Assembly (NCBI GenBank): GCA_045223915.1
Contig: JBGUZU010000022.1
Span: forward strand, 1-55,515
Direction of reading: 5' to 3'
From: Ruminimicrobiellum sp045223915
Lineage (GTDB): Bacteria; Elusimicrobiota; Endomicrobiia; Endomicrobiales; Endomicrobiaceae
Length of the DNA: 55,515 bases
Shown here: in pieces, positions 1 through 15,000 of the stretch
Layout of the letters: the number at the start of each line of letters is the position of its first letter
How positions within the stretch are numbered: position 1 is the first letter of the stretch
Made by a program: the position numbers and the translations under genes
The notes under the pieces: model-generated
The model's input: only the letters and a program-made list of their open reading frames with translations
Databases searched by the model: none
What the model was told of the DNA's origin: nothing

Positions 1-1
1 T

Positions 2-3000
2 GTAGAAAGAAAAGTAATAAGCAGCGATGAAGAAGAAAGGACACAAGAAGGAATAGATAGATGTAATGAAAGATTAGCAAAGATAGATGAGATGAGTGAT
101 GAAGAGTTTATAGCAGCGATGGAATCCGGAGAGATAAATGTAGTAAAGAGTGAAGTGAAGAAAGTAAATAGTATAAGTGTGGATGGAGAACAATTAGATC
201 AAAGTTTTGTAGATGAAGTAAATAAGAGTATAGGAAAAGGTATAGAGGTAGGACAAGGGCAAACAGGAGTTCCTACAGAATTAACCAACGCTATAAATAC
301 GACAGCAGTAAATGTATTGGCAAATGGAAATAATAAAGAGAATGCCAAGACTGATGCGGCAAATAAATTAGTGTCGAATGGAGTAGAAATAAATGGGGTA
401 TCGATAGATAGAAAAAATGGGACTATGAGCTTTACGGATGAGAACGGAAATAAAGTGATAGCTCAATTTAATAATATGAGTGATCAGCAATACGGGAAGA
501 TGTTAAGTCATGTAGCCAACAACGGCGGAGAATCAGGGTTGAACTATATGAAGACGCAGAAGAACGAAGATAAAGAGACAGTGTTTAAATCGGCTATAGG
601 AAAGGATGATCAAGGTAGAACATACAAGGAAGAGGCTGCTCCGACAAATGGGAAAAACAGTAAGATGGGAGCGACGATAAAGACATACTATACCGATGAT
701 AGTATGCAATCTGTTGATCATAGAGAATTGAATTTAGAGTCATACAACAAGAATATGCAAGTAACGACACAGCAAAGATTCAATATAACGGAAGATCCTG
801 CAGTAGAGAATAGTACACTCGGTTTAAAAGATGGGTCAAATATATATATACCTGGAGGAAAAGTAGATGCAGATAGAGCATCTATTACGACTACAGAATA
901 CAATAAAGATGGAACTAAATCAAAAGAATACGATATGAGTGTAGATAAAGACGGGACTATGCATTTAACAAAGACCGAATATGATGAAAACGGTGGAAAG
1001 AATATAACAAAGATAGATGCGACGGAAGATCAGTTTACAGATAAACAGAAGAAAGGCGGAAGCGGAGGAAAGAAAGGCGATGATATATTGGGTGAATTTG
1101 CAAAACAATTCAATAATGTAAGAAACGGAAATAGTGATAAAGGTGTAGTAAAGGTAAATAGTCTGTCTGTAAATTATAAAGATGGACATACAGATAAAGT
1201 AAAACTGGGTGACAGTGTATACAAAGGGTATGAAAAGATAAAGAAAATAGATTTAGGTAAGGCATCAGTATATACAGAGACAGCAGATGGTAATAAGAGT
1301 TATCAATATAACAAAGGGGATGTAAGAGTAACAATAAATAATCCTAATAGTTTGAAATTAGGTAATGATGGACAGGTACAAGTGTCTAATGGAGCAAAAG
1401 CTACAGTAGAACAGAAAGTAGATGGAACGACATACAAGGCTGAGGCTACAGTAGGAAGTGATAAGAACATAAATGTACAAAAAGAAACAGCGCAGGCAAG
1501 TAGAGAATATGATGGTGTAACGGTAACGACGAAAGCTGAAATTGATTTTGATGGAAAGAATTTCAGCGGAGGCAATTTCACCAGTAATCCTGAACAGAAT
1601 GTAGCAACATTGAAAGACGGAACACAGGTAACCGGAGTAACTGTAGAATTAGGAAAGAATGGAAAAGGTACGGTAACGTATAGTGATGGAGCAAAAGTAG
1701 AACAATATCAAGAAGATGGTTCAAAATATAGTGCTGTATTGGAAGGAGAAGGAAAAGTAAAAGATTGGAATAAAGCAGTAGATCAAAACTCATTAAGGAA
1801 AACAGAAAAGTTTACGTATACGGACGAACGAGGAGAAAAGTCTATAGTTGGTGTTACAACAAGTAAAGGGGTAGAGTTTAATGCAAGAAATGGAAAATTT
1901 TCAGGAGGAGATTTTGGGGATTCTGAACATAACTATATAAAAACAACAGATCAACAAGGGAATGATTTATATATAACAGACGTTTCTGTTACAAAAGGGG
2001 AAGATAATCAACTTGGAAAAGCAGAGATAGAATTTAAAGATGAAAATATAAAGAGTTATGACGAGGATTACATATACGGTAAGATAGCAGAACAAACAGG
2101 TGAAAAGGAAGAAAAAGTCAGAGAAACATTTGAAACAATTGGAGCAACAAACAGTGAAACATTTAACGAGTCAATGACAATGTTGCAAGAATTATTGCAA
2201 AATGGCGCAGAAGTGATGAATTGTGCTACAGAGGCAATCGGGAATGTGTTGGATTTGACGAATCAAGAAAAGGCAACGGCGGCAATACAGACGTTGGCAA
2301 TAGATATAGTTACGGGTGCATTTACAAATCTTAATAGCAAAGATTCGGATCAAATAAACACAAGTATGGATGCAGTAAATGAAGTGTTGAATGCAAATCT
2401 TGGTAAATCGGAAAGTGATAAAGTATTTACCGGACTTTCTATAGGAAGTCCAAAAGATCTTGAAAATATGGGCGTTGGAGATAGCGCTATAGTGAATACT
2501 CAGATAGAGGGAGATAATGGCGAAAAGATAGATCACTATATAACAGTAACCAAATTGGACAATGGTAATTATAGTGTAGAAGATCCGAATATAAGGAAAG
2601 GAAAAGCTGTAGAATATACTGCACAAGGATTAACAGATGTGTTGAGTGGCGAAAAGGGAGTAGATGTAAAAGGAAAAGAAACCGGAGTACAATATTTCCC
2701 AAAAGAGGAAGGAAAATTAAATATAGTAGCTATAACAAATTCAGAATTTAAAAAACAGATACAAGCAGGTAATGCAAGAGAGCTTGGTAAAGATGAAATG
2801 CAGCAGATAGGAGGTGCCGGATTCTTAAAGAATCTTGCAAGTAAAGTAACCAGCGCAGTAAAATCAACAGTAAGTAAAGCAGCCAGCGCAGTAAAATCAG
2901 CGGCAAGTAAAGTAACCAGTGCAGTAAAATCAGCAGTAAGTAGTGCGGCCAGTGCAGTAAGATCAGCGGTAAGTAGTGCGGCCAGTGCAGTAAGATCATC

Positions 3001-6000
3001 GGTAAGTAATACGACAAACAATGCTGCAAGTCCGTCAAGTAGTGTTGGCTCCGCTATTGCGAAAGCAGCATCGAATTTATTCAATAATATAGGAAATAAA
3101 TTAAATAATTTTGCAAACAATTTAGCTAATAACAATAGAAATAACAATCCTGTAACATCAGCGATATCAAACATAGCGTCTAAGGTGGCGGGAGTGGCAA
3201 CCGGAATAGGAGCTGTTGCCGGTGCAGTAAGTTTTGCAGCACAAAATGGTATAGGTTTTAATGCATTAAAGAGTGCCGGTGTATTCGGTTCAACAAATAG
3301 CCCGGTATATTGTGCAGCAGATGCAGTATCAAATGTTACGGGAATGAATCCTAAACTTGCACAATTAGCATTAAATATAACAGATTATGTATTGGGTACC
3401 AATACATCTAATGGCAATTCATTGGCAGCAATGCAACATGTATTGGGTAACGGTTATGCCGGTTATCAAAAACCGACAATAGGAGATATGCAGACCGGTA
3501 TAGCAAACGGAAATGATGTCGTTCTGTATGTTGGTTCCAGACCGGGTGAAGAAGAAAACCATGTTGTAACAATAGGCACGAATGAAGACGGGAAGATAGT
3601 ATTAAAGGATAATAATTATAAAGACAAAGTATGTGGCAGTATGGAAGAGTTGAAAGATACATTGAATACCAGATATGGTTGGAGTGAAGGAGATGGAATA
3701 ATATTGGCATCAGGTGATATGGGTGCCAGAAATAGTGATGCGATGACACAAAAAGAATTGTCTGGATATTCCGCGAAAGAAAGTGAAGAGGATACAAGAG
3801 CAAGAATGGATAATATGGCAGCGATGGAAGCTTTAGGTTTACAAGTAGAAGGTGATGATAATATAGATTACAGGGATGCTGCACCTGTAATTGATGGATT
3901 AAGGACTGTAGTAGATACTATGTCTGCAGAGACCGGAGAAATACCTAAAGACTTTAAGGTCACTTTCAAAAATGGCGAGACTTCGGTAGATTTAACGTAT
4001 ACTAACAGTCAGACTCACCAACAAACAAATGCAAAAATAGACTTATTGGATGATAACGGACAGACAAGAGATAATTTGGATATAGTAACAAGTGTAACTA
4101 CAGACTTATTGCAGAGTGGTATTAATAGGCCTAAGGTTACCGATGAACAGGCAGCAATGATAGCAGCTGCTTCCGAAGATAAAAAAGATGAAATTATACA
4201 AGGTGTAAAAGATGAATGTACTAAAGTCTATGAAGATAGACAGGCTGCAGTTGATGCTCTTTGTTCTGCGGCAGATACCACCGATAGAGATTTAGTAGAA
4301 AGTGTGATTGTGGGTGATGCGAGTGAAGAGAGAGTAAAAGAACTTTATGATGTTTTGGGCGGACAGAATTCCGCTTTTGCTGGAATGTTTAGTACCGATA
4401 ATGGAACTGTAAGTTTTAATCATACTACAGAATATGTTCAAGAATATGTTTCCGTAGTTGAGACTGTTTCATCAAGTGTTAATAAAGATTTGAAAGAAGT
4501 GACTTTTGGTGATATTGAAACATATTTGATGAATAATATGGATATAAGTTTTGATGAAGAAAATGATGCTGTCTTAATAGGTAAAACCGCACAGGAAGTT
4601 ATTTTCGGCGGTGAAGGGAAAAATGCAATTATATCAAATACACAAGCAGATGTTTTGGCTGATATTTTAGATGGTGTAATAAATAATAATAATTCTGCAA
4701 CAACAGGAACAACTCAAGACGGAGAAGCTGTTACAGAAACAAAGAACGAAACTGAAACTGCATCTGTAAGTACGGGAGAGGAAAATGCAGCAATTTCGCA
4801 GACAATAAAGAGTGTGGAGGCACCTTGGACAGATGCTGTAAAACAGGCTTTTGTTGATGAAAAAGAAGATATAGAAAAAGCAAAAACAAATGCCGAAAAA
4901 GCAGGATGGACAACATATAGTATGGACAATAATCATACTATATGTGCTAATACCACGACTTCGGTTGCAAATAGCGACTACATTAAGTCCGGAGAATATT
5001 TACAGACTATTACCGTAGATGGCAGACACTCGTTCAGTCAGATAGGAGGTTGTGAACTTGGTAACGGAACAACAATTTATGGTGTTACCGGAAGTAATAT
5101 TATATTCGATACCTCTCATACCGATGCTGACGGGAATCCTGTAATTCATCTAAATGAGGCATACTCTTTAGTTTGGGAATTTGAAGAGGTAATTAATGAT
5201 GATGGAACAACATATAGTGTAAAACTTGACGGAATGAATAATGCATATTTAACCGATAGCATAGGTTCGGTAAGACAATATAAAGCGACCGGAGAAAGTG
5301 ATCCGAACGGAGATCCTCAAGAACCAAAAGATAGTCAAACGAAAGGTGTAATAAAAGAAACAGATGAATATTATGAAGTTACCAGAACCGGTAGCAGAGT
5401 AACATTTGATTTATCTGCGGGCGACGGTAGTGCTCAAGCTATAGTAGCAGGTAAAGGAACACAGGCTATGGCAGGTTCTACTCTTAATACTACCGTTGAT
5501 GGCCAACAAACATCATTTACGGTTCACAGTGGTTCTATGCACTACAATGGTAGTTATTGGACTACGAGTGACAGTTCTTCTACATTCCGTTATAACGATA
5601 ATGTAATGGCAGAAGCAATGAAAGCTTATATTGCAGATAATATGCTTGGTAATGAAGATAATTGGACAAAACGTGAAAATATAGAAGTTAAAGATTTTAC
5701 AAGTACGGACATGTATGGAACGGCAGGTATGGTGGAAGATGCTATAAGATCCTATGTTGCAAGTGGTAAAACTTTAACTTATTCTACCACTGGAGCAGAT
5801 TCGATAAAATCTGATTATGGTACTGTTGATGTTGGAGAAGGACTTACATTTGAGTTGGCTGTAAATGATAGTAATGAAATTTGTTTTAGATATACAGGTG
5901 AAGAATCATTTAAATCTTCAAATGTTACATTGACCAATAGCGATTACTCTGGTGTCGACAGTCTTTCTGATATAACATTTAATAAAGGTGATATTGTTAA

Positions 6001-9000
6001 CTTCTGGACAGCATTAGGCAAGACTGATCAAACAGTTACGACAAATTTTGAATTTACGATAACAGATGATAAAGGAAATGTTACAAATGTAAAGAAAAAC
6101 TTAGAATTGTCCGGTAATGATAACGGACAGGCAACTGTTGGTGATAAATTGAATGTTAACTTTACAACCGATTCCGGATATGAAATAAAAGTCGGTGATG
6201 AAAACACAGAGGCATATTGGACGAAAGGTTCAGCACTTGTTTTCAGTAAAGATAATGATGGCAATATTTCTGCAACTGTTATAGGTGATTTGGCAGTAAG
6301 AAATATAGAAATTAAAGACAGAGAAAACACTCAAGAAAGTGGTTCCGGAAGCGGATCAAATATTCTTGCAGGCGGTGATGGAACCGGAACTAAAACAAAA
6401 CCATCTACATTTGAAGGTATTGTATTAGATAATGTGGAAGGAAAAGATGGCTTATTGTATATACAAGAAGGTGTATTTAAGAACGTAAGTTCTAACAACT
6501 TATTTGCAGGTGTATCCGCAACTTCTGTTTATGCTGAGGGTAGTGTAATAATGGCTGGTTCTCATTTGATGGGACAGGATGTACTGCAAGAAAGTGTAAT
6601 TCAAAATGGACAAATTATTTCAAAGAGTTCATTGGCAGCATACAATACTTTACAGACCATGGATAAATTGTCTGATGAAGAGTTGAGTTTACTTGCTGAT
6701 ACATTAGCAGAATTAAATCTCGGTGATAAAGATTTTCAATCTTTGCTTGAAAGCGGACAGTTGAGTGATGTAGATGCTGCTTTATTTGGAACGGCAGCGG
6801 ATGCAGTAAAAGCATTGACTGGTTTAGATATAACTACTTGGGCTGCGGATGAGGCTATAAATTTTGTAAATATATTAACAGGAAGTAACACTAATGTAAA
6901 CGAAGCTGATATCCTTGCAGCAGGTTTTACGAAAGTAGGTGATCATTATGTTAGAGATGACGGAGATGGTTATACTTCAGTATATAAAGATGGCACTGTA
7001 TCCGTTATCAATGATCAAGATGGTACAATGTTGATAAGAAATCAAGATGGAACATCAAGATATGTTACCGGACTTGGAAAAGATTCCGAAGGTAAAGCGG
7101 TATATACAGATAAGACAGTATGCCAGTGGTCTGGTGATGATAATGTTATGTTCTTCGGTAATGTTGCAGCTGGAGGCTTGGTAGAAGATAATGCAAATCC
7201 GGAACTAAAAGATGTAAAAGCTCAGAAAAACATCGGTGGGGTAGATATAATTACTACAAACGTTACAAGATTGGGTAACAATTATACTGCTGACTTCAGC
7301 ATATCTTCAATAAATGCTGATGCACTAAATATAGAAAATGGTACGGAAAATTATGAGCCTAAATATTTCTATAGTGATGGTAAGAATTATGTAGGTGGGG
7401 TAAAAGTAAGCGGAAAAGAGGGAGATTATGTAGTAAGTGCAGCCAAAGGTGCACAAGTACAATTAACCGATGATAATGGAGATGTATATTTTGGAACTGT
7501 AGAAAAAGAGAATTGCCCGGTTAGCTCGGTATTAAGAGGTGAAGGTACAAAATTAACTGAAGGTTATACTGATAGGTATGGTACAAGAATAACTGCAAAT
7601 GATAAAGATGGTTTGACATTTGGAGAAGCATTCGATAAAGATGTAATAAATGCAGAAGCAGAAAATATAGGTAAAGAAGACTATACACCGAGGTATTTCT
7701 ATAGTGACGGTAAGAATTATATAGGTGGGGTAAAAGTAGACGGAGAAGAAGGAAATTATGTAGTAAATGCAGCCAAAGGTGCACAAGTACAATTAACCGA
7801 TAGCAACGGAGGAGTATATTTCGGAACAGTTACGGAAGATACGCTTTTGAGTTCCGCATTGACAGGAAAAGGAACAGTTTTGACAGAAGGATATACAGAC
7901 AGATATGGAGAAAGAATATATACAACAGCGGAAGAAGGTGGAAGCTTAGAATTTGGTAAAGAATTTAGTATGGAAGCAATAAACGCTGATGCGGCAGCAT
8001 TGGCAGCATCGTTAGAAGAAGGAGCAGAACCTTATACGCCGAAGTATAAATATCAAGATCAGTCAGGTAATTATGTAGGTGGAATAAAAGTAAGCGGAAA
8101 AGAGGGAGATTATGTAGTAAGTGCAGCTAAGGGAGCAAAAGTACAATTAACTGATGATAACGGAGCAGTATATTTCGGAACAGTTACGGAAGATACGCTT
8201 TTGAGTTCCGCATTAAAAGGTAATGGAACAAAGTTAACGGAAGGTTATACCGAGCAATATGGAACAAGAATAGATGCAAAAGATGATAAGGACGGATTAA
8301 AATTTGGAGAGGCATTTACTATTGAGGCAATAAATGCGGAAGCTGAGAACATAGGTAAAGCCGGGTATACTCCTAAATATTTCTACAATGATGGAAATAA
8401 CTATATAGGCGGAGTAAAAATAGATGGTGATGGAGATCAGTATGTAGTAAAGGCGGCAAAAGGTGCTTCGGTTACTTTAAATGGCGCATCTGGTATATAC
8501 ATAGGTGAAATGACAGATGATACTGAGATAGGTGAGGTTTTGAAGAATAGAACAAATTTTGAATCTACGGTATCGCGTACCGAAGAAGAATATGATGGAG
8601 TTGTAACTGTTACAATAAAAGGTAAGTATAACGGAGAAGAAATTTATATTAAGTATAGTGATGTAGAAAATGGTGACACATTGGAAAGAACTTTTGCTTC
8701 AGGATCAACATTGAGTGCAAGTTCTGCAGGCATGACTCCGGAATATTATTCAAGTTACAATACTGATACCATTACACTTTCTGAAGATGCTACATTTGCA
8801 TTTACAGTAGATGGTGAGAATTTGGTACCTAAAGAGGGTAGTGAAGTTACTGTGTATGGAACTTATACCCATTACGATCCTGAAGGTAACAAACAAACAG
8901 GAGAAATTTGCCATTATAATGAAAAGACCAAGGAGTTGGATAAGGGAGGAACTTTTGCGGTAGATAGTAATGGTAATTATAGCTTAAGCGGAGAAGTATC

Positions 9001-12000
9001 AACAGGTGGTCAAACTTGGACTACTGCCGGAGGTAGCGGACAAGAAGGAGGAACCGAATCGGAATCCAAACCGGTTTATACAAAAGGAAAGATAACTTAT
9101 TATGATGATGGTTCAATTTCCATAACAGATAACAAAGATGGAAGTAATGGTGTAATTTCTATTAGAGATGGCAACTTAACTATTGTTGGAAATGGGACGG
9201 TAGCAACTGAAGGTTCTATATTGGATTCTGCTGCCGGCACAGTTGAAACAAAAGGTGAATATAAATATGAAAATGGTGTATGGGGTGCAAATTCAGATGG
9301 TGCATCTTTCACATTTACAAATGAAGGAAAAGATGCGAAAGAAGCATTGGCAGGCAGTTTTAAAGATTATACTGTTTCCATGGGAGATGATATTGATTTT
9401 TCAAGAGAAATGAAAGGTGATATTTCTTCCGATGCGATGACAATGTTAGGAACAGTATTAAAAAATCAAGATACCCAAGTTGCAAGAAAAGGTGTGGATT
9501 TTGAAGCCGGAGAAAATAAAACTACCCAATTGGCTGATGGTATAGTGTTGGGAGAGGGCGCAAAATTTAATGTTAGTTTGCAAACTCTTGACGGTGAACA
9601 AGTAATAGCATTTAGAGCAAACGACAAAGTAAATGCTACTTATAGTCTGTCAGATAGTTGGGAAGCAAAAGATAAGGAAGAAAGAGATTTCGCAGTAGAA
9701 TTCGACAAAGATGAATATATAACGGCTGCCGCTTTGTTGAATAAGGCAGGAGTTGGACAATTAATAGGAAAGGATATACTTTGGAACGGAGAAAAATTAG
9801 ACTCTGTTACGGTTGATATAAGTACCGATAGAAATTATGAATATAGCGGTAAATATAAAGCATTTGGTTATTGTTACTTCTCTCTAGGAACAAACGCAGT
9901 GCCTGAAGGCGGAGTTCAGAAAGGGACAGAAGAACCTATGGGAGAAACTCTTTACGAACCATACGATGGTAGCAATTATCCCGAAGATGATAGTATTTCT
10001 GCAACAGGATTGGTTGCAAATTATAATAGCACCGATTATTATATTCTTACTGGTGCAAAAGTTAATATTTCAGGAAATTCTTTAACAGTTACAAAAGCAA
10101 ATGTTTATGCCAAAGGCATGGATGTGTCTGAGAAACCGGAAGGAAACAATGAAGGCGGTTCAGGTGCACCAAACTATGAAGGTGAGGATATAGATTCTAC
10201 TTTCAACGGAGAAATTTCTAAGGCAGATAACGGGCATGTACTTGCTACCGGTGTATTTACAAATTATTCCGATGCCACGGTTTCTAAAGTATTCTCTGAA
10301 GGAACAGTTTACAATGTAGGTTCTGTACTTACATCAAAGGATGAAATTTCAGCACTTGGAACTAAGTTAACAGTTCTTGACGGCGGAAGTGTAAAAGTTG
10401 CTATGGTTGACGGGAAGAAAACTTTTGTTGCTGCAGATGGAACAGTTAGAATTACAGACGCTTCAGGTAAACAGTATGACTTGGATACTGAAGGCAATAA
10501 AACACGTATAGTTTTGGATGAAGATATTTCTCTCGGTGCTGGACAGTCTGTAGTTTATTATGGTGGTCAAAGATATGTTGTCAATGCAGGAGATGCCAGT
10601 GATAATAATCCGTCAGCATGGTATAATCCGGGGACATGGGGACAGGAATATGTTGAAATTAATGGGAAATGGTACAATAAATCCAATTTGCAAGAAATTG
10701 TGGAATTGACTGACACTAACGGCAATGGACTTGGAATTTATATAGGTGTGAAACCGGGAGATACAAAGAAACAGAGTGATGCAGGCAGCAATAAAGACTA
10801 CATATTTGCTTTGGATGGAAACGGAAATACGATTGCTATTAACAGAAATAAGGTAAGTTCGGAAAATATTGAGGTATCAAGTCCCTATATTAACGGTGGT
10901 GCTACAATAAATATTTCCGTAAAAGATTTGGCAAGAATAAACGATAAAGATACAAGAGAGGTTATTCTTGATGATGGTTCTGTTATTTATGTTAAGAAAG
11001 ATGCCCTAGATATTACTGATGAAAAATATGTAATGACTTGCGGTGATGATAAGTCAACTCTTAGTATCAATTATTATGACGTTACATATAAGGACTATAG
11101 TTATAGTATGGATGGTGTTGACACATATCTCTATGATGGCGTAACGGTAACTTATGTAGATGCTGATGGTGTTGAATATAGATATGTTGGTTCAGCTACG
11201 GAAGGATTTTTCTCCAGTACGAAAGAATCGTTTACATTGGAAGTTGTTGATAAAGCCAAATATGGTGATAGATATATTAATCTTACATTTGACGGTAGTG
11301 AGATAAAGAGCGAGAGCGTATTGGTAGGTAGCAGAACTTGGTTGTTGGGACGTCCTAATGATCGTGTTACTACAGGTATAATTGACTACCACTCTTCTGC
11401 TGATGGTTCCGGTTCAATGACTAATTATCAGAACTATATAGGTGAATATGATTTAAGTCAAAGACGTGATGATGGTACATTTGTTTTGGATGGTATAATC
11501 AATAACGAAAGATCAACTCACGATTCTTCATCAATAACAACTACTTGGGATAGATTTGGTAGAACAACCAGTGTTGACCATATGGAATATACATGGACCG
11601 GTTCTTATGACAAAAATGCTGGCAGAGCAACGACCATTGAAATTCCGGAAGGTACAAGCTATAGAGAAACTTATGCTTATAGTTCTGACAATGACAGAGT
11701 AGGCGTTGTAACATCCAGGGTTGATTACTTTGGTACGATGAGAGATATAGATTATGACAAAAATATGGTTAAAGATTTTACGTTGACCGGAAAGGATTCT
11801 TTAACAGAAATTACAACAGCGTATCGTGGTGGCATACCTGTTTCAGTATCAAAAGAAGTATTGTCAGCATACAATGAATCCGATAGAGGTACATTGGAAG
11901 CTGCAGGTGTTGACAGCGGTACAATAGACAGGATAATTAGTGGCGGACAGGCGAGAATTTCTTATCAAAATATTGATGATGTTTCATATTTACAGTCCAT

Positions 12001-15000
12001 TTCAAATGTGAAGAGAGAAACTTATGAAGGAACTTTTGTAAATCCTTCTGAAGCTAAAGTAGGGGATAACAGGTATTATGTTTATCCGGATGCAAGCGGT
12101 GGTGATAGCTCAAGAGCTGTTGAATTTACAGCTGCTCCCAGTACTGTAGATTATATTCTTAGTGTTAAACAAAATACTCAGAACACTACTGTTTATGACG
12201 AAGATTCTTCCAAATCATACAAAACTACCACCACAACTACTAACGAACAGGATATAGTGACAGTTTATAACAATGGTACTGAAAATGCGTTTGCTGTTGA
12301 AAGTGAATTGTTATCACCTGAAAAAACTAGTGTTGTATATGATGACCAGGGTAGAGTTACTTTTGAATCTCAAGAAGGTGGCATATATAAAGTAACATCG
12401 TTAACAGATTTAGGAACGGAAGAAACAGCAGAAGACGGAACAGAAAAATTTGTTTTACCGAATGCCTTTGTTTCAACTGATGAGAATACCGGTGAGACTA
12501 CAGGTAAGGATGAATATACTTTAGCCGACGGAACAACTCTTGACTTATCTGAATTCAAAGGAAACGGTATTAAGGAAGGATCTGTTTTGAGTTTAGGTAA
12601 ACAAGATTATGAAAGATCTTACACATATCATGAAAACGGGGATGTTGAAACTAATTCTGTTACTTATGACTATGATTATAGAGATCAGACTGCTTTGTAT
12701 GCGGGAAGAGAAGATTTGCAAAAAGAAGGTTCTGAAGAAGAAATAGATGTTTCTCATGGAACGGTAGATATAACGATAGAAAATTCCAACGGAAAGGTTC
12801 TTACGGAGACTACCACTGAGAAATTTACTTATGCTCTTGATGCAGGAAAGTATGCTGATGACGAAGAGAAAGCGGGAACGGCGGAAGATTATAATTCCAG
12901 AACAGCAAACTTTGCAGCCGGAGATTTGGAACATACATATTCTTATACCAAGTCGGCAGCTTTAGGTGCTTATGCGTTTAATTTGCCGGATAAAGTAGAT
13001 GAATTATCCGAAGATGCAAGTGACGAAGAGAAAGCGGAAAGAGAAAGACAGTTGGAAGAAAGAAAAGCAGGTTTGTTGGATAAAATTGATGAATTGGGTG
13101 ATGAAAAATTATCGGAACAAGCTGCCGGTATGACAAATGATCAACTGGACGCTCTCTTATCGAGCGATTCATTCACCTTCTACGGATTTAGTGCTGATTT
13201 CCATACTAAACAGGCTACTGTTGATATCAATATGGCAAGCAACACGGAATATGATGAATCCGGAAAAGTTAGTAAGGTAACACATTCCGGTTTATATGAA
13301 GACGGAGAAAACGGTGCTCATGAAGTTTACACTTTGGCAAATACGGATTTCTTGGAGACTACGGATGTTTCTGCATTGAAACCGAAATTTAATGCAAGTG
13401 GAGTATTTACGGATAAGACCATGTTGGATAATGCCGGTCGTGCTTTGGCAGATCAAAACGCAGGTATAATGGATCTTGTAGAACAAGACAGACAAGCAGG
13501 TACACATAATATTTTAGGCGATTTAAATCCTGCAGCAAGTTATGTTGAAAGGGTAGATACACATTTTGTTTACGATGCACTCGGAAGAACTGTTGCAAGC
13601 GAAAATACCATTGTTGATCTTAATGGTAACGAAAGACAAGGAGTGGATGTAGTTAAATATGAAAGTGCCGGCGGAGATTCGGTAACCGTAGCTAAGACAT
13701 ATTCTTTTGATATACAAGACGGACAGATTGGATACAATACCAATGACGGTTTTGTTTCGGTAGGTAATATTGGACAGTCAGATCCTATTAAATTAACGCC
13801 TCAAGCCGAAGCATTAACATCAACAAGCGGGTATGGTTATAATAATGTTGGATATACGGGACAGATGAATTTCAATCCTGTAGCAGTTCAGCAGTATAAT
13901 CAATTAGCAGATTTCAGGGATGCTGAAAGATTGACAAGATATCAGACACAAAACGAGACAATAACAGGCATAGTAACTGCAGCTTATGTTGCAGCATCAG
14001 TAGCTCTTGCTATCGTAACATTTGGTAGCTCGGCATTGATACAATTAACATTGTCGTCTGCAATAACCGCGGCTATGGCATTAGCAACGATACCTATGGT
14101 CTATAACAGTATGAATGCTGCAACGCGAGCATTTACTGTAGGTGATACAAAGACAGGAATAATGGAAACGGCATTTGTTGTGTTAGATTTTGCGATAGTT
14201 TTAGGTTCGTTTGTAAAAGCCGCAAGTGCCGCAGCAAAAACATATTCAACGGTTGAAGAATTTGCAGAGGCTGCTGCTAAGACAGGACAAACGGTAGGTA
14301 AATTTGAGATAGCTGCATTTAAGTTTGGACAGACTTTAAATGGAATAACTGCTGCAATATCTGCAACGAAATTTGGAAAGGTTTTGAAATTTATTAATCC
14401 TAAGACAACTGTTACCCAACAACTTAAGATGTTGTTCAACGAAGGTTCTGGTGCATATAAGGCTATAGCCGGCTTTGCTAATACAAGTTTGGGTAAAGCA
14501 GTTGACTTAATAGCTTCTATAGGAAGAAACAGTCTTGTATTTGGAATGAATATGGATATAAAAATTCCTATATGGGACAAAACTATTATACCTATGCATT
14601 GGGATGGAGCATTGGGCGCCGTATTAAAAGCTTTTGGAGCTGAAGAAATTGTAAACAATGATATATACAAAGCCGTGACGACATTAATAACTTTCTCTCC
14701 TATATTCAATGAAGAATTTTCAAGAGAAGGAGGAAATGTAGCTAAAGATTCTGATAAGGGCTTTATTGAAAGTATAAAAGGAAATAAATCTCTTAAAACT
14801 TTATATCAGGAATCCATCAATGCATTTAAAACAAATACACTTGGTGGAGCTAAGGGTTTTGGTGCATTTGTTAATTTTACAACGAACGCACTTGTCGGTA
14901 GTGCAGGTATGATAGCTGATATAACGAAATTCAATTTGGTTGTATCTAATGGAGTATTTGGCACTATAAAGACTGCTGTTTATAATATTAGCGGTGGCAG

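Noticed and set aside
2840..3004. 33-nt repeats considered as a CRISPR or minisatellite unrelated to coding
   Set aside because: The repeats are in frame and contiguous, and encode a regular 11-residue helix pattern.
2192..3174. Minus-strand ORFs of 144-201 residues inside the giant gene
   Set aside because: They mirror the codon bias and 33-nt repeats of the sense frame, with leucine/alanine or Cys/Tyr-rich low-complexity products and no start signals.
14101..14709. Minus-strand 202-residue ORF inside the giant gene
   Set aside because: Antisense of the hydrophobic region; the sense frame is continuous and conserved in character.
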